In this document: one piece after another, positions 1 through 9,460 of the stretch | How the letters are laid out: each line of letters begins with the position of its first letter | How positions within the stretch are numbered: position 1 is the first letter of the stretch | Source of the DNA: Paenibacillus xylanexedens | GTDB taxonomy: Bacteria > Bacillota > Bacilli > Paenibacillales > Paenibacillaceae | NCBI RefSeq assembly: GCF_007676705.1 | Contig: NZ_VEBF01000002.1 | Span: forward strand, 248,001 to 312,000 | Direction of reading: 5' to 3' | Length of the DNA stretch: 64,000 nt | The notes under the pieces: model-generated | Told to the model about the DNA's origin: nothing | Seen by the model: only the letters and a program-made list of their open reading frames with translations | Databases searched by the model: none | Made by a program: the position numbers and the translations under genes

Positions 1-339
1 AATCAACTCATCGGGAAAACCGTTCTCGAACACACGGAAAGGTGTATCAATGTAAAGACCCATCAGCTCCCAGTGACCTGTCATCGTGTCTTTGCCTCTG
101 GATGCTTCCTGCATCTTGGTGTAATACGCTTTGGGTGCATCTGCTACAGGAACACCCTCGATTTCTTTGATGTTGGACAGTCCGAGACTGGCCATATGAG
201 GCATTTTCAAACCTCCACGTTCACGTGCAATGTGACCAAAAGTATCCACATCAAAGTCATCAAATTCTGCTGCATCCGGCGCCTCGCCGATTCCTACAGA
301 ATCCATAACGATCAGATGTACTCTTTTAAATGTTGACAT
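1..339 (-). CDS. deoB: Phosphopentomutase DeoB, N-terminal part (runs off the left edge)
   Basis: Cytosolic enzyme that interconverts (deoxy)ribose 1-phosphate and 5-phosphate, so that sugar phosphates from nucleoside phosphorolysis reach DeoC or the pentose phosphate pathway. About 113 N-terminal residues are visible. They show the alkaline-phosphatase-superfamily start [13 protein letters not shown] and the DeoB hallmark DTMTGHWE. The ATG at 339 follows a GGAAGGAG ribosome-binding site. It lies 30 bases downstream of nupC and on the same strand, so it is probably the third gene of the deoC-nupC-deoB transcript. In Bacillus subtilis this operon position is held by pdp instead, so the arrangement differs from that model. 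Confidence 0.95.
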   Translation of the reverse strand, partial: MSTFKRVHLIVMDSVGIGEAPDAAEFDDFDVDTFGHIARERGGLKMPHMASLGLSNIKEIEGVPVADAPKAYYTKMQEASRGKDTMTGHWELMGLYIDTPFRVFENGFPDELI

Positions 340-369
340 AATCTAAGCACTCCTTCCAATAATCCGGTT

Positions 370-1560
370 TTACAAGAACAGTCCGGCGATGATCGCAGAC
401 AATACACTGACAAGCGATGCACCGTAAAGCAGTTTCAGACCGAAGCGGGCTACCACATTACCTTGTTTCTCATGAAGTCCCTTCACCGCACCGGCAATGA
501 TACCAATGGAGGAGAAGTTAGCGAACGATACGAGGAAGACGGATACGATCCCTGTTGTTCTGGCAGACAATAAGGTCTCCTTCGCTAGAGCAAGCATGGC
601 AACGAATTCGTTGGATACCATTTTGGTTGCCATAATACTTCCCGCCTGAATCGCTTCCTTCCAAGGAACACCCATAATAAAGGCTAATGGTGCAAACACA
701 TAACCAAGCAGCTCCTGGAACGAAATGCCAAGCACCGCGCTGAAAATTCCGTTAACAAGTGCAATCAAAGCAACAAAACCGATTAACATCGCAGCTACGA
801 TGATGGCGACTTTGAATCCATCCAGAATGTATTCGCCGAGCATTTCGAAGAAGGACTGTTTCTCCTCTTCCTGTACTTCCAATATATCTTCTTCCTCTGT
901 AACCTCATAAGGATTCACAATGGAAGCAATGATAAAACCGCCAAACAGGTTCAGCACAAGTGCCGTAACCACATATTTCGGATCAATCATGGACATATAG
1001 GCACCGACAATCGACATCGATACCGTGGACATCGCCGAAGCACACAAGGTGTACAGCCGATGTTTTGGCAACAACCCAATTTGTTTTTTCACTGAAATGA
1101 ACACTTCAGATTGCCCCAATACAGCCGAAGCAACCGCGTTATATGATTCCAGTTTGCCCATTCCGTTGATTTTGCTTAATACCAGACCAATATATTTTAT
1201 AACAAAAGGTAAGATTCGGATATACTGCAATATCCCAATGAGGGCAGAGATGACAACAATCGGCATCAGGACGTTCAGGAAGAACGGAACACCGCCAGTT
1301 GCGTCTTCAACCTTCGTCAAATCACCAAATACAAACGCAATCCCTTCATTTGCATAATCAAGCAAACTTTTAAATACGGTCGCGAATCCACCAATCAGCC
1401 ATGTCCCGACCCCTGTATTCAGCAAGGCATACGCCAGGATCACCTGTAAAACAATCATAACGACGAGCGGTCGGTAGCGAATCTTCTTTTTACCATTGCT
1501 TGCGATGTAAGCCAGTCCAAAAACAACGAGCAAGCCAATAAGGGCAATTAAAAATTTCAT
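370..1560 (-). CDS. nupC: Concentrative nucleoside transporter, NupC family
   Basis: Inner-membrane cation-coupled importer of nucleosides (CNT family). The 396-residue product is almost entirely hydrophobic helices. It has the family's N-terminal segment (about 1-95), the gate domain (about 95-200) and the C-terminal pore domain (about 200-396), including the [12 protein letters not shown] stretch typical of CNT proteins. A charged cytosolic loop rich in Glu lies near residues 215-235. The length fits the family. The ATG at 1560 follows AAAGGAGAG. It sits between deoC and deoB, which supports a role in importing deoxyribonucleosides for that pathway. Confidence 0.93.
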   Translation of the reverse strand: MKFLIALIGLLVVFGLAYIASNGKKKIRYRPLVVMIVLQVILAYALLNTGVGTWLIGGFATVFKSLLDYANEGIAFVFGDLTKVEDATGGVPFFLNVLMPIVVISALIGILQYIRILPFVIKYIGLVLSKINGMGKLESYNAVASAVLGQSEVFISVKKQIGLLPKHRLYTLCASAMSTVSMSIVGAYMSMIDPKYVVTALVLNLFGGFIIASIVNPYEVTEEEDILEVQEEEKQSFFEMLGEYILDGFKVAIIVAAMLIGFVALIALVNGIFSAVLGISFQELLGYVFAPLAFIMGVPWKEAIQAGSIMATKMVSNEFVAMLALAKETLLSARTTGIVSVFLVSFANFSSIGIIAGAVKGLHEKQGNVVARFGLKLLYGASLVSVLSAIIAGLFL

Positions 1561-1702
1561 TTGATCTCTCCTTTGAAGGTAGTTAAGCCGGATGTAAAAT
1601 TCAGCTCAAAGGGTTCTTAAGGATTCTAAATCAGTATCCTTTCAGAAAACTTATGAAGCGCTTACAATAAGTTCAGTTATTTAAATTCTAAGTGTAAGAG
1701 TA

Positions 1703-1738
1703 TCCTCTGTACCTGAGTTGAATACCCAAGTACAGAGA
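1703..1738 (-). promoter_or_regulatory. Long hairpin between deoC and nupC
   Basis: In the sense RNA, arms of about 15 nt pair (with three G-U pairs) around a loop of about 5 nt; the core arms are CTCTGTAC and GTACAGAG. No U-run follows on the nupC side, so it is not a typical intrinsic terminator. It may be an mRNA processing or stabilising element that sets the deoC:nupC ratio. The role is inferred; the pairing is read directly. The surrounding gap (1561-1772) also holds the core AAGCGCTT near 1653-1660, a one-base-short match to a cre. Confidence 0.5.
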
Positions 1739-1772
1739 ATATACCACTACATTTTAATGCATAAGCTTTTGC

Positions 1773-2447
1773 TTAATACGAAGATGTAGACTGACCGCCC
1801 TGCATGATCTTAACACCGGAGCTTGCACCGATCCGAGTCGCACCCGCTTCGATCATTTTCTGCATATCTTCCAGGCTACGTACGCCACCGGAAGCTTTAA
1901 CGCCAATATCAGGGCCTACAGTACGACGCATCAAAGCGATATCTTCTGGCGTTGCTCCACCTGTGGAGAAACCTGTAGAAGTTTTAACAAAATCAGCTCC
2001 AGCTCGCACAACTGCCTGACAAGCACGTACTTTCTCTTCATCCGTCAACAGACAAGTTTCAATAATGACTTTCACCAAAGCTTTACCCGCAGCCGCTTCA
2101 ACAACAGCACGAATATCTTGTTCAACGTAATCATCTTTGCCATCTTTCAAAGCACTGATGTTGATGACCATATCGACTTCAGTTGCACCTTTAGCAATCG
2201 CATCTTTAGTTTCGAAAGCTTTTGTCTCCGATGTGGACGCTCCCAGAGGGAAACCAATAACGGTGCAGATATCTACGCCAGAACCCTGCAACTGCTCAGC
2301 AGCATAAGCAACCCAGCCGGGGTTAACACATACAGAAGCAAACTGGTATTGTTTCGCTTCTTCGGTTAACTTGGCCATTTCACTTTGTGTTGCGTCCGCA
2401 CGAAGCAACGTATGATCGATCATTTTAGCTAATTGTGGTGTAGTCAA
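1773..2447 (-). CDS. deoC: Deoxyribose-phosphate aldolase
   Basis: Class I aldolase that cleaves 2-deoxyribose 5-phosphate into acetaldehyde and glyceraldehyde 3-phosphate, the last step of deoxynucleoside catabolism. The 224-residue TIM barrel carries the Schiff-base lysine in DFVKTSTGF (K155), a second active-site lysine in VKASGGVR (K184) and the proton-relay Asp in TEVDMVIN (D92). The start is TTG at 2447, preceded by AAGGGAGAG at good spacing. No upstream ATG in frame fits. It is the first gene of the presumed deoC-nupC-deoB operon, with the DeoR operator just upstream. Length matches the Bacillus enzyme. Confidence 0.97.
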   Translation of the reverse strand: MTTPQLAKMIDHTLLRADATQSEMAKLTEEAKQYQFASVCVNPGWVAYAAEQLQGSGVDICTVIGFPLGASTSETKAFETKDAIAKGATEVDMVINISALKDGKDDYVEQDIRAVVEAAAGKALVKVIIETCLLTDEEKVRACQAVVRAGADFVKTSTGFSTGGATPEDIALMRRTVGPDIGVKASGGVRSLEDMQKMIEAGATRIGASSGVKIMQGGQSTSSY

Positions 2448-2520
2448 TTGAATCTCTCCCTTATCTGAACTAGTTATTTTCTATACCCTTACACTAACAT
2501 GAACATATGTAAAAATCAAC

Positions 2521-2536
2521 TTGAACTTTTGTTCAA
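2521..2536. promoter_or_regulatory. DeoR-type operator upstream of deoC
   Basis: The arms TTGAAC and GTTCAA flank a TTTT centre, a perfect 6+6 palindrome. It closely resembles the ATTGAAC/TTCAAT palindrome bound by B. subtilis DeoR in front of its dra operon. It lies about 75 bp upstream of the deoC start and just beyond the deoR terminator, so it would control deoC-nupC-deoB. Clear -35/-10 boxes were not certain here. Confidence 0.75.
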
Positions 2537-2581
2537 AAGTCCATTTGTCGTTCTTGCTTCGTTATATTATATTTTCTGCCT

Positions 2582-2621
2582 AAAAAAGCAAAACATCCGC
2601 CTTTTTGTCGTGGCAGATGTT
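2582..2621 (-). terminator. Intrinsic terminator after deoR
   Basis: In the sense strand, ACATCTGCC pairs with GGCGGATGT (one G-U), followed by TTTGCTTTTTT. It separates the deoR transcript from the deoC operon. Confidence 0.85.
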
Positions 2622-2641
2622 GTCATCATTTTCATTTGAAA

Positions 2642-3586
2642 TTAGAATCGCAGTAATGCCTGAGCTGTGTACTGATCCGTAACCAGAATATTCGCATAAT
2701 GACCTTTAAGCGCGGCGTGAATAGCTTCAATTTTACGTTGTCCACCGGCGACCAGGATTGATTTTTCCTTATTTCTCAATTCAGCCAGATCAATCCCGAC
2801 GGTTCTGCTGTTAATCTCTTCACTGATCAACTGACCTTCCGCATCGAAAAAGCGTGAACAAATGTCGCCTGCACCTGAGTTCATCAGCAATTGTTGCTCT
2901 TCTTCATTGAAGTAACCGAGCCTGAATAATAATGCATCTTCCTTCACAGTACCTACGGTAAATAAGGCGATATTCGCCTGTCTGCCCAGTTCCACGATTC
3001 TGCCGATATGCCGATCCGCTTCCACCATGTTTTTTACTTCAATGTTGTCGAAAATAACAGGCAGCGGCAGATACCTTGGTACCGTGTGGAATGCCTCAGC
3101 GAACAAATGTACAATCTCAGCGGCATACGTGTTGACATGGGAGTGGCTTACGCCCCCCTTCAATTGCACGACTTCGACACCTTTGACCTGCTTGGGACGA
3201 AGCTGGCGTGCTACGGCATGCATGGTTGTTCCCCAGGTCACTCCGATGATATCTGCATCCTGAACCGTCTCCTGAAGATAATCCGCTGCTCGTTTGCTGA
3301 TATGTTTCTGGATTTCCTCATCACTCTTCAAAGGGGCAAAACACACTAGTGCCGTATCGAGATCATATTTCGACTTGAGCTCTCCGGCAATGATGTCGAT
3401 ATCCTCGAGCGGGTCCATAATCTCAATGCGGACATACCCTCGATCCTTGGCGTACTGAAGTAATCGGGACACCGTTGGACGCGATACGCCCAACCTTGCG
3501 GCAATATCCTGTTGGCTGTAATCGGACTGATAATACAATTTCGCTGCTTCAATGCTTAATCGTTGCTTCTCCAGGTCCATTCCCAT
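2642..3586 (-). CDS. deoR: SorC/DeoR-family deoxyribonucleoside regulator
   Basis: Transcriptional repressor expected to be released by deoxyribose 5-phosphate. Residues about 20-55 form a helix-turn-helix (SQQDIAARLGVSRPTVSRLL), and residues about 60-310 form the SorC-type sugar-phosphate-binding domain with the typical GVTWGTTM loop. At 314 residues it matches B. subtilis DeoR (SorC family, unrelated to E. coli DeoR). It lies upstream of deoC on the same strand but has its own terminator, and the operator in front of deoC matches the family's site. The ATG at 3586 has only a weak ribosome-binding site; an ATG two codons on is equally possible. Confidence 0.92.
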   Translation of the reverse strand: MGMDLEKQRLSIEAAKLYYQSDYSQQDIAARLGVSRPTVSRLLQYAKDRGYVRIEIMDPLEDIDIIAGELKSKYDLDTALVCFAPLKSDEEIQKHISKRAADYLQETVQDADIIGVTWGTTMHAVARQLRPKQVKGVEVVQLKGGVSHSHVNTYAAEIVHLFAEAFHTVPRYLPLPVIFDNIEVKNMVEADRHIGRIVELGRQANIALFTVGTVKEDALLFRLGYFNEEEQQLLMNSGAGDICSRFFDAEGQLISEEINSRTVGIDLAELRNKEKSILVAGGQRKIEAIHAALKGHYANILVTDQYTAQALLRF

Positions 3587-3641
3587 GTGCGCTCATCTCA
3601 CTCATCCTATTGTCTTTGGAAAATAAATACTCGTCCTGTAT

Positions 3642-3647
3642 ATTATA
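3642..3647 (-). promoter_or_regulatory. Probable -10 box of deoR promoter
   Basis: TATAAT on the minus strand, about 55 bp before the deoR start, inside the small palindrome TGTATA-T-TATACA (3637-3649). A weak -35 (TAGTGA) is found 17 bases upstream. Confidence 0.45.
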
Positions 3648-3816
3648 CATGGATTGAGTATCTGTCACTATATAGCATCCAATTCAGTATCAAGATCATT
3701 CCATATGGTTCCCTTTCTAACGTATAAGATGGGGCAAACGGTGCATACTACTGCGGTCGCTTCATTACTACCAACATCGGTTCACCCCCATGAATTGCAT
3801 AGAGAGGAAGAACAAC

Positions 3817-4443
3817 ATGTCTACCTTATTGTATATTACTGCCCATCCTCATGATCATGAAACCTCATTTAGCATGGCTACAGGTAAAGCATTTATTGAC
3901 GCGTATCGTGAAAGTCACCCTTCTGATGAAGTTGTTCACCTCGATCTGTATCGCTCGGACATTCCCCATATCGATGCGGATGTCTTCAGTGGATGGGGCA
4001 AACTGCAATCGGGCAGTGACCTGACTGCCGAAGAGCAGACGAAAGTAAGTCGTTTGAATGAACTGTCGGATCAATTTGCCGCAGCAGATAAATATGTTTT
4101 TGTAACCCCGATGTGGAACTTCTCGTTCCCTCCGATCCTAAAGGCTTATGTTGACTCCATCTGCGTAGCTGGCAAAACATTTCGTTATACCGAACAAGGT
4201 CCAGTTGGACTGCTGTCTGACAAAAAAGCGCTGCATATTCAGGCCCGCGGTGGCATTTATTCCGAAGGCCCAGCGGCCCAGATGGAATCCGGTCACCGTT
4301 ACCTGAGCATTATCATGTCTTTCCTCGGAGTGCCTAAGCTTGATGGCATTTTTGTAGAGGGGCATAATCAATATAAAGATCGTGCGGATGAGATCAAGCA
4401 ACAAGCTATAGATCAAGCACGCACTTTCGCAGAACAATTTTAA
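3817..4443 (+). CDS. azoR: FMN-dependent NADH-azoreductase, AzoR type
   Basis: Flavodoxin-fold quinone/azo reductase that uses NADH and FMN to reduce quinones and azo compounds, usually a detoxification enzyme. The product has 208 residues, the usual length. It shows the N-terminal beta-strand and phosphate loop ([14 protein letters not shown]) and the family motif [16 protein letters not shown] near residue 100, with the flavin-contacting [10 protein letters not shown] stretch near 145. The ATG at 3817 follows GAGGAAG at good spacing, so it was preferred to the in-frame ATG at 3790. The gene is divergent from deoR and monocistronic, bounded by a strong terminator; no functional link to deo genes is evident. 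Confidence 0.9.
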   Translation: MSTLLYITAHPHDHETSFSMATGKAFIDAYRESHPSDEVVHLDLYRSDIPHIDADVFSGWGKLQSGSDLTAEEQTKVSRLNELSDQFAAADKYVFVTPMWNFSFPPILKAYVDSICVAGKTFRYTEQGPVGLLSDKKALHIQARGGIYSEGPAAQMESGHRYLSIIMSFLGVPKLDGIFVEGHNQYKDRADEIKQQAIDQARTFAEQF

Positions 4444-4512
4444 GAGAAGTAGTTCAAAAAGTCCGATTTTGAACATACACTTTAAGGTAGCATAACAAAC
4501 ACAGCAAAAAAC

Positions 4513-4561
4513 AAAACCCGCGTGCGACCCAGGGATTACTCCCAGGAAACACGCGGGTTTT
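4513..4561. terminator. Bidirectional intrinsic terminator
   Basis: AAAACCCGCGTG pairs with CACGCGGGTTTT, with A/T runs on both sides. It lies between convergent azoR and the 4585-4935 gene and can serve both. Confidence 0.9.
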
Positions 4562-4584
4562 CGATGTATGATTAACCTTAGAGC

Positions 4585-4935
4585 TTATTGATGTCCAGCG
4601 CTGGCACGGCTCATGGTTTCAAGTTTACGTGTGATGGCATGACGGTCCACTTTCAATCCCCAGATCATTTCAATAATCTGCTCTTTCTCTTCTGGATTGT
4701 CAGCATGCTTCAGCTGCATTAACAGATCATGCATCTGTTCATTAATCCCTTCAAATTGACTCCATAAATCCTGTCTTACTTCCTTTGAATCCAGATGATG
4801 ATTCGCATCGACTTCTTCCTTCAATGCTTGGAGAATAGCATCTTTCCATTCCTCATCACCTAGCTGTTTCGCTATGTTCAGGAGATCCAGATAATCGTCA
4901 ACAAGAAGTGAGTTCAATTCAGCATGTGTTTTCAT
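4585..4935 (-). CDS. Small helical protein of unknown function
   Basis: The family is not recognised. The 116-residue product is hydrophilic, rich in Glu, Asp, Leu and Gln, and predicted by eye to be almost entirely alpha-helical, with no signal peptide or membrane segment. The centre (about 55-95) has a coiled-coil-like pattern of Leu/Met with charged residues, and the C-terminus is basic (KVDRHAITRKLETM). The ATG at 4935 follows AAAGGGGAT at rather long spacing. It is transcribed alone, ending at the shared terminator with azoR. It is probably a real cytosolic protein because its base and codon use resemble its neighbours. Confidence 0.7.
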   Translation of the reverse strand: MKTHAELNSLLVDDYLDLLNIAKQLGDEEWKDAILQALKEEVDANHHLDSKEVRQDLWSQFEGINEQMHDLLMQLKHADNPEEKEQIIEMIWGLKVDRHAITRKLETMSRASAGHQ

Positions 4936-5066
4936 CGTTTATTGCATCCCCTTTTCATCTATTTACCCAGTATTATACTCGGTATTTCAGGTTATGCAAT
5001 AGTTGTCGAGAAAAATAGTGGATTATCCGGTTTCGTGTCAGGTTTTGACGAATGATTAATCTTCGT

Positions 5067-5738
5067 TTAAGACTTGAGTTGTTGCAACAGCTGCACACGG
5101 TAAGCTTCACTTTCAAGGGACTGAATTTCCTTGTATTCTTCAGCAGTAAGCACTTTGGGTTCCCCGGCCGCCTTTGCAATCATATACACCTTGGCGCTTT
5201 CTTCCACTACCTGGGTGCGATAATAGGCTTCACGGAGGTTTTTGCCCGTCGTGACCAATCCGTGATTGACGAGAATAAGTGCCGTATGTTCTTCTACCTT
5301 TGCAGAGACTGCATCGGCAAGTAGTTTCGTCGTTGGCAGAACATAGGGAACGAACCCAATATCGCCCACCAATGCCGACTGATCAGGGAACAAATGTGGC
5401 AACTCATCGAAAACGAGACTGAGTGCAATGGTGTATGCCGGATGCGTATGCACAATAGCCTGAATATCCGGATTCACACGATAGCTGTACAGATGCATCA
5501 ATACTTCAGAAGAAGGACGGGGCGAGCCGGCACGAGTCTCCCCTGTCTCGATATCAATCGCGATCCACTCTTCTGGCTCCAGATCCTCAAGTGCATAACC
5601 ACTTGGAGACAACAGCATCGTCCCCTCGGATCGGGCGCTCAGATTCCCACCAGGTCCTACCACAAGCCCTTGAGCAACCGCTCTGCGTGCATATTTCGTT
5701 AACTCTTCCCTTACTTGCTGTTCAGACACGTGCCTCAT
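5067..5738 (-). CDS. fucA: Class II aldolase, L-fuculose-1-phosphate aldolase type
   Basis: Zinc-dependent aldolase expected to split L-fuculose 1-phosphate into dihydroxyacetone phosphate and L-lactaldehyde. The 223 residues show the class II signature: GPGGNLSAR phosphate loop (about 28-36), catalytic Glu in SSEVLMH (E78), zinc ligands in VHTHPAY (H97, H99) and NHG (H159). The ATG at 5738 shares one base with the TGA of the kinase gene (TGATG), implying translational coupling; a GTG one codon upstream is also possible. Sequence alone cannot separate fuculose-phosphate aldolase from ribulose-5-phosphate 4-epimerase, but the neighbouring isomerase favours the aldolase. Confidence 0.85.
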   Translation of the reverse strand: MRHVSEQQVREELTKYARRAVAQGLVVGPGGNLSARSEGTMLLSPSGYALEDLEPEEWIAIDIETGETRAGSPRPSSEVLMHLYSYRVNPDIQAIVHTHPAYTIALSLVFDELPHLFPDQSALVGDIGFVPYVLPTTKLLADAVSAKVEEHTALILVNHGLVTTGKNLREAYYRTQVVEESAKVYMIAKAAGEPKVLTAEEYKEIQSLESEAYRVQLLQQLKS

Positions 5739-7237
5739 CACTCCTTTAATGCGTTAGTTTGATTCATACGTTGGTACGTATCGTAAGCTTCCTGCCACTG
5801 CTCTGTATCCTCAGGCACATAGGTTTCGGGGGAAAAGGAAGCAGCCATGACCTCTCGAACCTCAGTTAAGCTGTTCACTTCACCATGCGCCATATATTGC
5901 AGCATGCAATTTCCGGCTGAAGTCGCCTCGGTTGGACCCGCAATTACCGGAACCCCAGCCGCATTTGCTGTGAATTGGCATAATAGTCGATTGTGCACAC
6001 CGCCACCGACCATATGAATTACACGAGGTCTTGTACCTGTGATCAACTGCAATTCATCCAGCGTCTGCCTGAATTCCAGCGCCAGGCTTTCCAGAATACA
6101 ACGCACAATCGCTCCAGTCGTTTCCGGTACAATCTGTCCGCTGGCACTGCACTGTTGCCGTATTCGTTCAGCCATATTCCCTGGCGCCAAGTACACTCCA
6201 TCCCCAGGAGATACGTAACATTGATGTGCTTTTGAGGCAGCGGCCAGCAGAACCAGTTCTTCGTGTGTGTGCATATGATTCTCCCGCTCCCATTGCCGCT
6301 TGCATTCCTGCAGCAGCCACAGGCCTGAACGATTTTTCAAGGTGCGGACTTTGCCGCTGACCGTCCCTTCATTCGTGAATCCCAATGCACGGCTTCGTTC
6401 ATCCAACACAGGTGCATCACGCTCTACACCCATAAGAGACCAGGTTCCACAGCTTATAAACGCGAAATTTGAATCCATCGCAGGGATCGCTGCCAAGGCA
6501 GAGGCGGTATCATGTGATCCCACTGAGATTATCTGCATCGGTCCAGTCCGTAGTTCCGCGCACAAGTCATCCGTTAACTGCCCCAACACGGTACCGGGCT
6601 GAACGAGCATTGGAAATAATGTTTCCGGTATACCGAGACGCCCGATCAGTTGTTCATTCCAACGGGCCTCGCCTGCATGCAACAGCCCGCTGGTACTGGC
6701 AATCGTATACTCACAAGCCTGCTGACCGGATAGATAATAATGAAATAAGTCAGACATGAATAACATGCGCACTTCCGGACGTATACCTTCAGCATGCTCT
6801 CGTACACTGCCTAGTAATTGAAATACCGTATTGATCTGCTGTGGCAGGACGCCGGACATGGAGTACAGTTCTTCTTCATTTACAATGTGCAGAACTTCTC
6901 TCATCCACTGCGCATTGCGTGCCTCCCGATAATGGCGCGGGTTTCCGCATAATCTTCCCGTCCCATCCACCAGTCCGAAGTCAACTCCCCACGTATCTAC
7001 CGCAATGGAACGGATCGCATACGCGTCGCCTTGCGTCCCTTTCACAATGCCTTGTTTTAGTTCATGAAAAAGTCGCAGGAAATCCCAGTACAATCCATCC
7101 CCCAGCTGCACGGGTTCATTGCTGAAACGGTGCACTTCTTGTAAAGACAGTCTGTTGCCATCAAAAGAACCCCGGACTACCCGCCCACTTCCAGCGCCGT
7201 AATCTGCAGCAAGTACATGTGTTGCTTGATTTCCCAT
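5738..7237 (-). CDS. FGGY-family sugar kinase, rhamnulokinase/L-fuculokinase type
   Basis: ATP-dependent kinase expected to phosphorylate the ketose made by the upstream isomerase. The 499-residue product has the FGGY N-terminal ATP-binding strand (VLAADYGAGSGRVV, near 8-21), the catalytic-region motif DTWGVDFGLVD near 90 and the second-domain motif SVGSHDTASALAAIP near 245. These features resemble RhaB more than classic E. coli FucK. The ATG at 7237 follows AAGGAGG; an extra ATG closer to the ribosome-binding site is out of frame. It sits between fucI and fucA, so L-fuculose is the likeliest substrate, although L-rhamnulose cannot be excluded. Confidence 0.87.
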   Translation of the reverse strand: MGNQATHVLAADYGAGSGRVVRGSFDGNRLSLQEVHRFSNEPVQLGDGLYWDFLRLFHELKQGIVKGTQGDAYAIRSIAVDTWGVDFGLVDGTGRLCGNPRHYREARNAQWMREVLHIVNEEELYSMSGVLPQQINTVFQLLGSVREHAEGIRPEVRMLFMSDLFHYYLSGQQACEYTIASTSGLLHAGEARWNEQLIGRLGIPETLFPMLVQPGTVLGQLTDDLCAELRTGPMQIISVGSHDTASALAAIPAMDSNFAFISCGTWSLMGVERDAPVLDERSRALGFTNEGTVSGKVRTLKNRSGLWLLQECKRQWERENHMHTHEELVLLAAASKAHQCYVSPGDGVYLAPGNMAERIRQQCSASGQIVPETTGAIVRCILESLALEFRQTLDELQLITGTRPRVIHMVGGGVHNRLLCQFTANAAGVPVIAGPTEATSAGNCMLQYMAHGEVNSLTEVREVMAASFSPETYVPEDTEQWQEAYDTYQRMNQTNALKE

Positions 7238-7256
7238 TCTCCCATGCCTCCTTGCT

Positions 7257-9047
7257 TTAACGATACAGCGGGCCGAACACACTGCAAGCACGGTAGTCTG
7301 CGCTCTCTGGCTCACTTGTGCCGAATAATCCCCATGCACGTGGACGGAAAATCTCCGATTCAGGGACATTATGCATGTTGACCGGGATGCGAAGCATGGA
7401 AGCCAGCGTAATCAGATCAGCACCGATATGACCATACGAAATGGAGCCATGGTTCGCACCCCATTGGTTCATGACCTCGTATACCGAAGTAAACGCTCCC
7501 GATCCGGTTAGAACAGGTGCAAACCAGGTGGATGGCCAGGTTGGATCTGTCCGCTGATCCAGCGTATCATGTACATCTTCAGGCAGATCGACCGTGTAAC
7601 CCTGAGCGATTTGCAACACTGGACCCAGTCCTTTGACCAGATTCAGACGTGTCATCGTTACAGGCATGCCACCTTTGGTCAGGAAATCCGCTGAATAGCC
7701 GCCCCCGCGGAAATACTCTACGGATGCCGGTCTCCACGATGTTGCTTTCAGGCAGTCCTGAACTTCCTCATCTGTAATTTCCCAGAATGGCTTGAGTACA
7801 GGCTTACCATCTCTGGACTGTTGCCCAGTGCCATCCAAAGCTGCGGAACCGGAGTTAATCAGATGAAGGATGCCATCTTTCGCGTTTCCTTCCAACTGGT
7901 GCCCCGTCACACGCTGTACCGAATCCGGACTCCAATACGTGCGCACATCAGCGAAGATCTGAGCCGTATGCGTGAGTAACGAACCAAATAACATGGACAC
8001 ACCGTTCAAGCTATCATTCTCCGTTGCAACGAGATAAGGCGCACGTTTGCCATTCCAGTCAAAGGAAGAATTCAGTATCGACTCCAGAAAATCTCCGTTA
8101 GGTGAATGGTCTGTCCATTGCCGTTGTCCCTGAAAGCCGGATACAATCGCGTGATGGCCCATCGATTCTTCTGTAAACCCAAGCTCTGCCAACCTTGGAT
8201 TGCCCGCCATCAAGTCACGCACGATTTGTGTCATTTTCACAACCGTTTCCCATTCGTACTCTTTACGTTTACGAGCCGTTTGCAGATGGGCAGCGTTGTT
8301 GTCCGGACCTTCGCTACAATTCTCCTTCACCCAGGCCAGCGCGAGCTTATACTCCTCCGGGTCGTAGATTTCTTCTTCAATACGGCGAGTGAGTTCGCTC
8401 ATATCCACATATTCATTCCGCATGCCCAGATACTCCTGGAAAAATGAGTCGTTCACAATCGAGCCAGCAATCCCCATGGATACCGATCCAATCGACAGAT
8501 AGGCTTGCCCTTTCAAGGTAGCGGCTGCAAGACCCGCGCGGCTGAAACGGAGCAACTTCTCACGTACGTCATCGGGAATCGTTGTATCTCCTCCATCCTG
8601 AACATCCTCTCCATAGATCCCAAAGGCAGGAATGCCCTTCTGTGCATGGGCTGAGAGAACTGCCGCCAGATATACAGCACCCGGACGTTCAGTTCCGTTA
8701 AAACCCCAGATGGCTGTTGGAGTGGATGGCGTCATATCCATCGTTTCCGTACCGTAACACCAGCACGGTGTCACCGTAATTGTTACACCCACGTTCGAAC
8801 GGCTGAACAGTTCCGCTGCTGCGGCCGCTTCAGCTACCCCTCCAATGCAGGTCTCAGCAACAACACACTCTACCGCGGAGCCGTCAGGATACCGTAGTTC
8901 GGCTGCAAGCAGCTCGGCCACAGACGTCGCCATCCGCATCGTTTGTTCTTCCAGTGACTCCCGAACGCCTTTGCGTCTTCCATCAATCGTGGGACGAATA
9001 CCAATCTTGGGAAAAGCCTGCTTATAACGATAATCCTGATGTGTCAT
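7257..9047 (-). CDS. fucI: L-fucose isomerase
   Basis: Manganese-dependent aldose-ketose isomerase converting L-fucose to L-fuculose; the family also acts on D-arabinose. The 596-residue length matches E. coli FucI (591). Typical stretches are [19 protein letters not shown] at the N-terminus, [12 protein letters not shown] near 110, [14 protein letters not shown] near 130 and a C-terminal [15 protein letters not shown] segment. The ATG at 9047 was chosen because AAGGAGG lies just upstream and the alignment start of the family falls here; the reading frame extends 48 codons further without a better site. It is the first gene of the isomerase-kinase-aldolase operon, divergent from a LacI regulator. 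Confidence 0.95.
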   Translation of the reverse strand: MTHQDYRYKQAFPKIGIRPTIDGRRKGVRESLEEQTMRMATSVAELLAAELRYPDGSAVECVVAETCIGGVAEAAAAAELFSRSNVGVTITVTPCWCYGTETMDMTPSTPTAIWGFNGTERPGAVYLAAVLSAHAQKGIPAFGIYGEDVQDGGDTTIPDDVREKLLRFSRAGLAAATLKGQAYLSIGSVSMGIAGSIVNDSFFQEYLGMRNEYVDMSELTRRIEEEIYDPEEYKLALAWVKENCSEGPDNNAAHLQTARKRKEYEWETVVKMTQIVRDLMAGNPRLAELGFTEESMGHHAIVSGFQGQRQWTDHSPNGDFLESILNSSFDWNGKRAPYLVATENDSLNGVSMLFGSLLTHTAQIFADVRTYWSPDSVQRVTGHQLEGNAKDGILHLINSGSAALDGTGQQSRDGKPVLKPFWEITDEEVQDCLKATSWRPASVEYFRGGGYSADFLTKGGMPVTMTRLNLVKGLGPVLQIAQGYTVDLPEDVHDTLDQRTDPTWPSTWFAPVLTGSGAFTSVYEVMNQWGANHGSISYGHIGADLITLASMLRIPVNMHNVPESEIFRPRAWGLFGTSEPESADYRACSVFGPLYR

Positions 9048-9217
9048 ACGAGAATGTCCTCCTTCAATTCGCTTCATAGAATTTGGTATGAATTGAGAAA
9101 CCTTCTGTCTGATCCATATGCATTGATTAGAATGAGATAATGACGGAATTACAACCGATACCCGAGTTACACGCAAGACCTGCCTACACAAATGAACAAG
9201 AGCAGCTCTTCGCTATT

Positions 9218-9231
9218 TGAATACGTTTACA
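9218..9231. promoter_or_regulatory. cre-like site between fucI and its LacI-type regulator
   Basis: TGAATACGTTTACA matches the CcpA consensus TGNAARCGNWWWCA at all but one position. It lies about 170 bp upstream of fucI, in a 413-bp divergent region that otherwise holds the operator at 9359-9380 and AT-rich promoter sequence. Confidence 0.55.
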
Positions 9232-9358
9232 TAATTTTAAAAAAACAATAAATCATTTCATTAATCAGCCTTGTATGTAGTTCCTCTATTCAAGAAGATG
9301 GAACATGCATGAGCGAATTTAACGAAATGGTTTATGTAGTAAGGACGTTCAGAACCCA

Positions 9359-9380
9359 TTAGGGTTATCGGTAACCCTAA
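9359..9380. promoter_or_regulatory. Perfect-arm palindrome, probable operator of the divergent LacI regulator
   Basis: Arms TTAGGGTTA and TAACCCTAA flank the 4-base centre TCGG, a 9+9 perfect inverted repeat. It is 80 bp upstream of the LacI-type gene in the shared divergent region. Length and CG-containing centre fit LacI-family operators. Confidence 0.65.
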
Positions 9381-9460
9381 CATAGCATGAGCCTATCTTG
9401 CTGTCAATTGGCATTATCCTATAGAATGGTAAGACTATGTTGCGGAAAGGTTAGATTCTA

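Noticed and set aside
1650..1664. cre-like AAGCGCTT core between deoC and nupC
   Set aside because: One base short of the cre consensus and inside the operon; mentioned only in the context of the hairpin.
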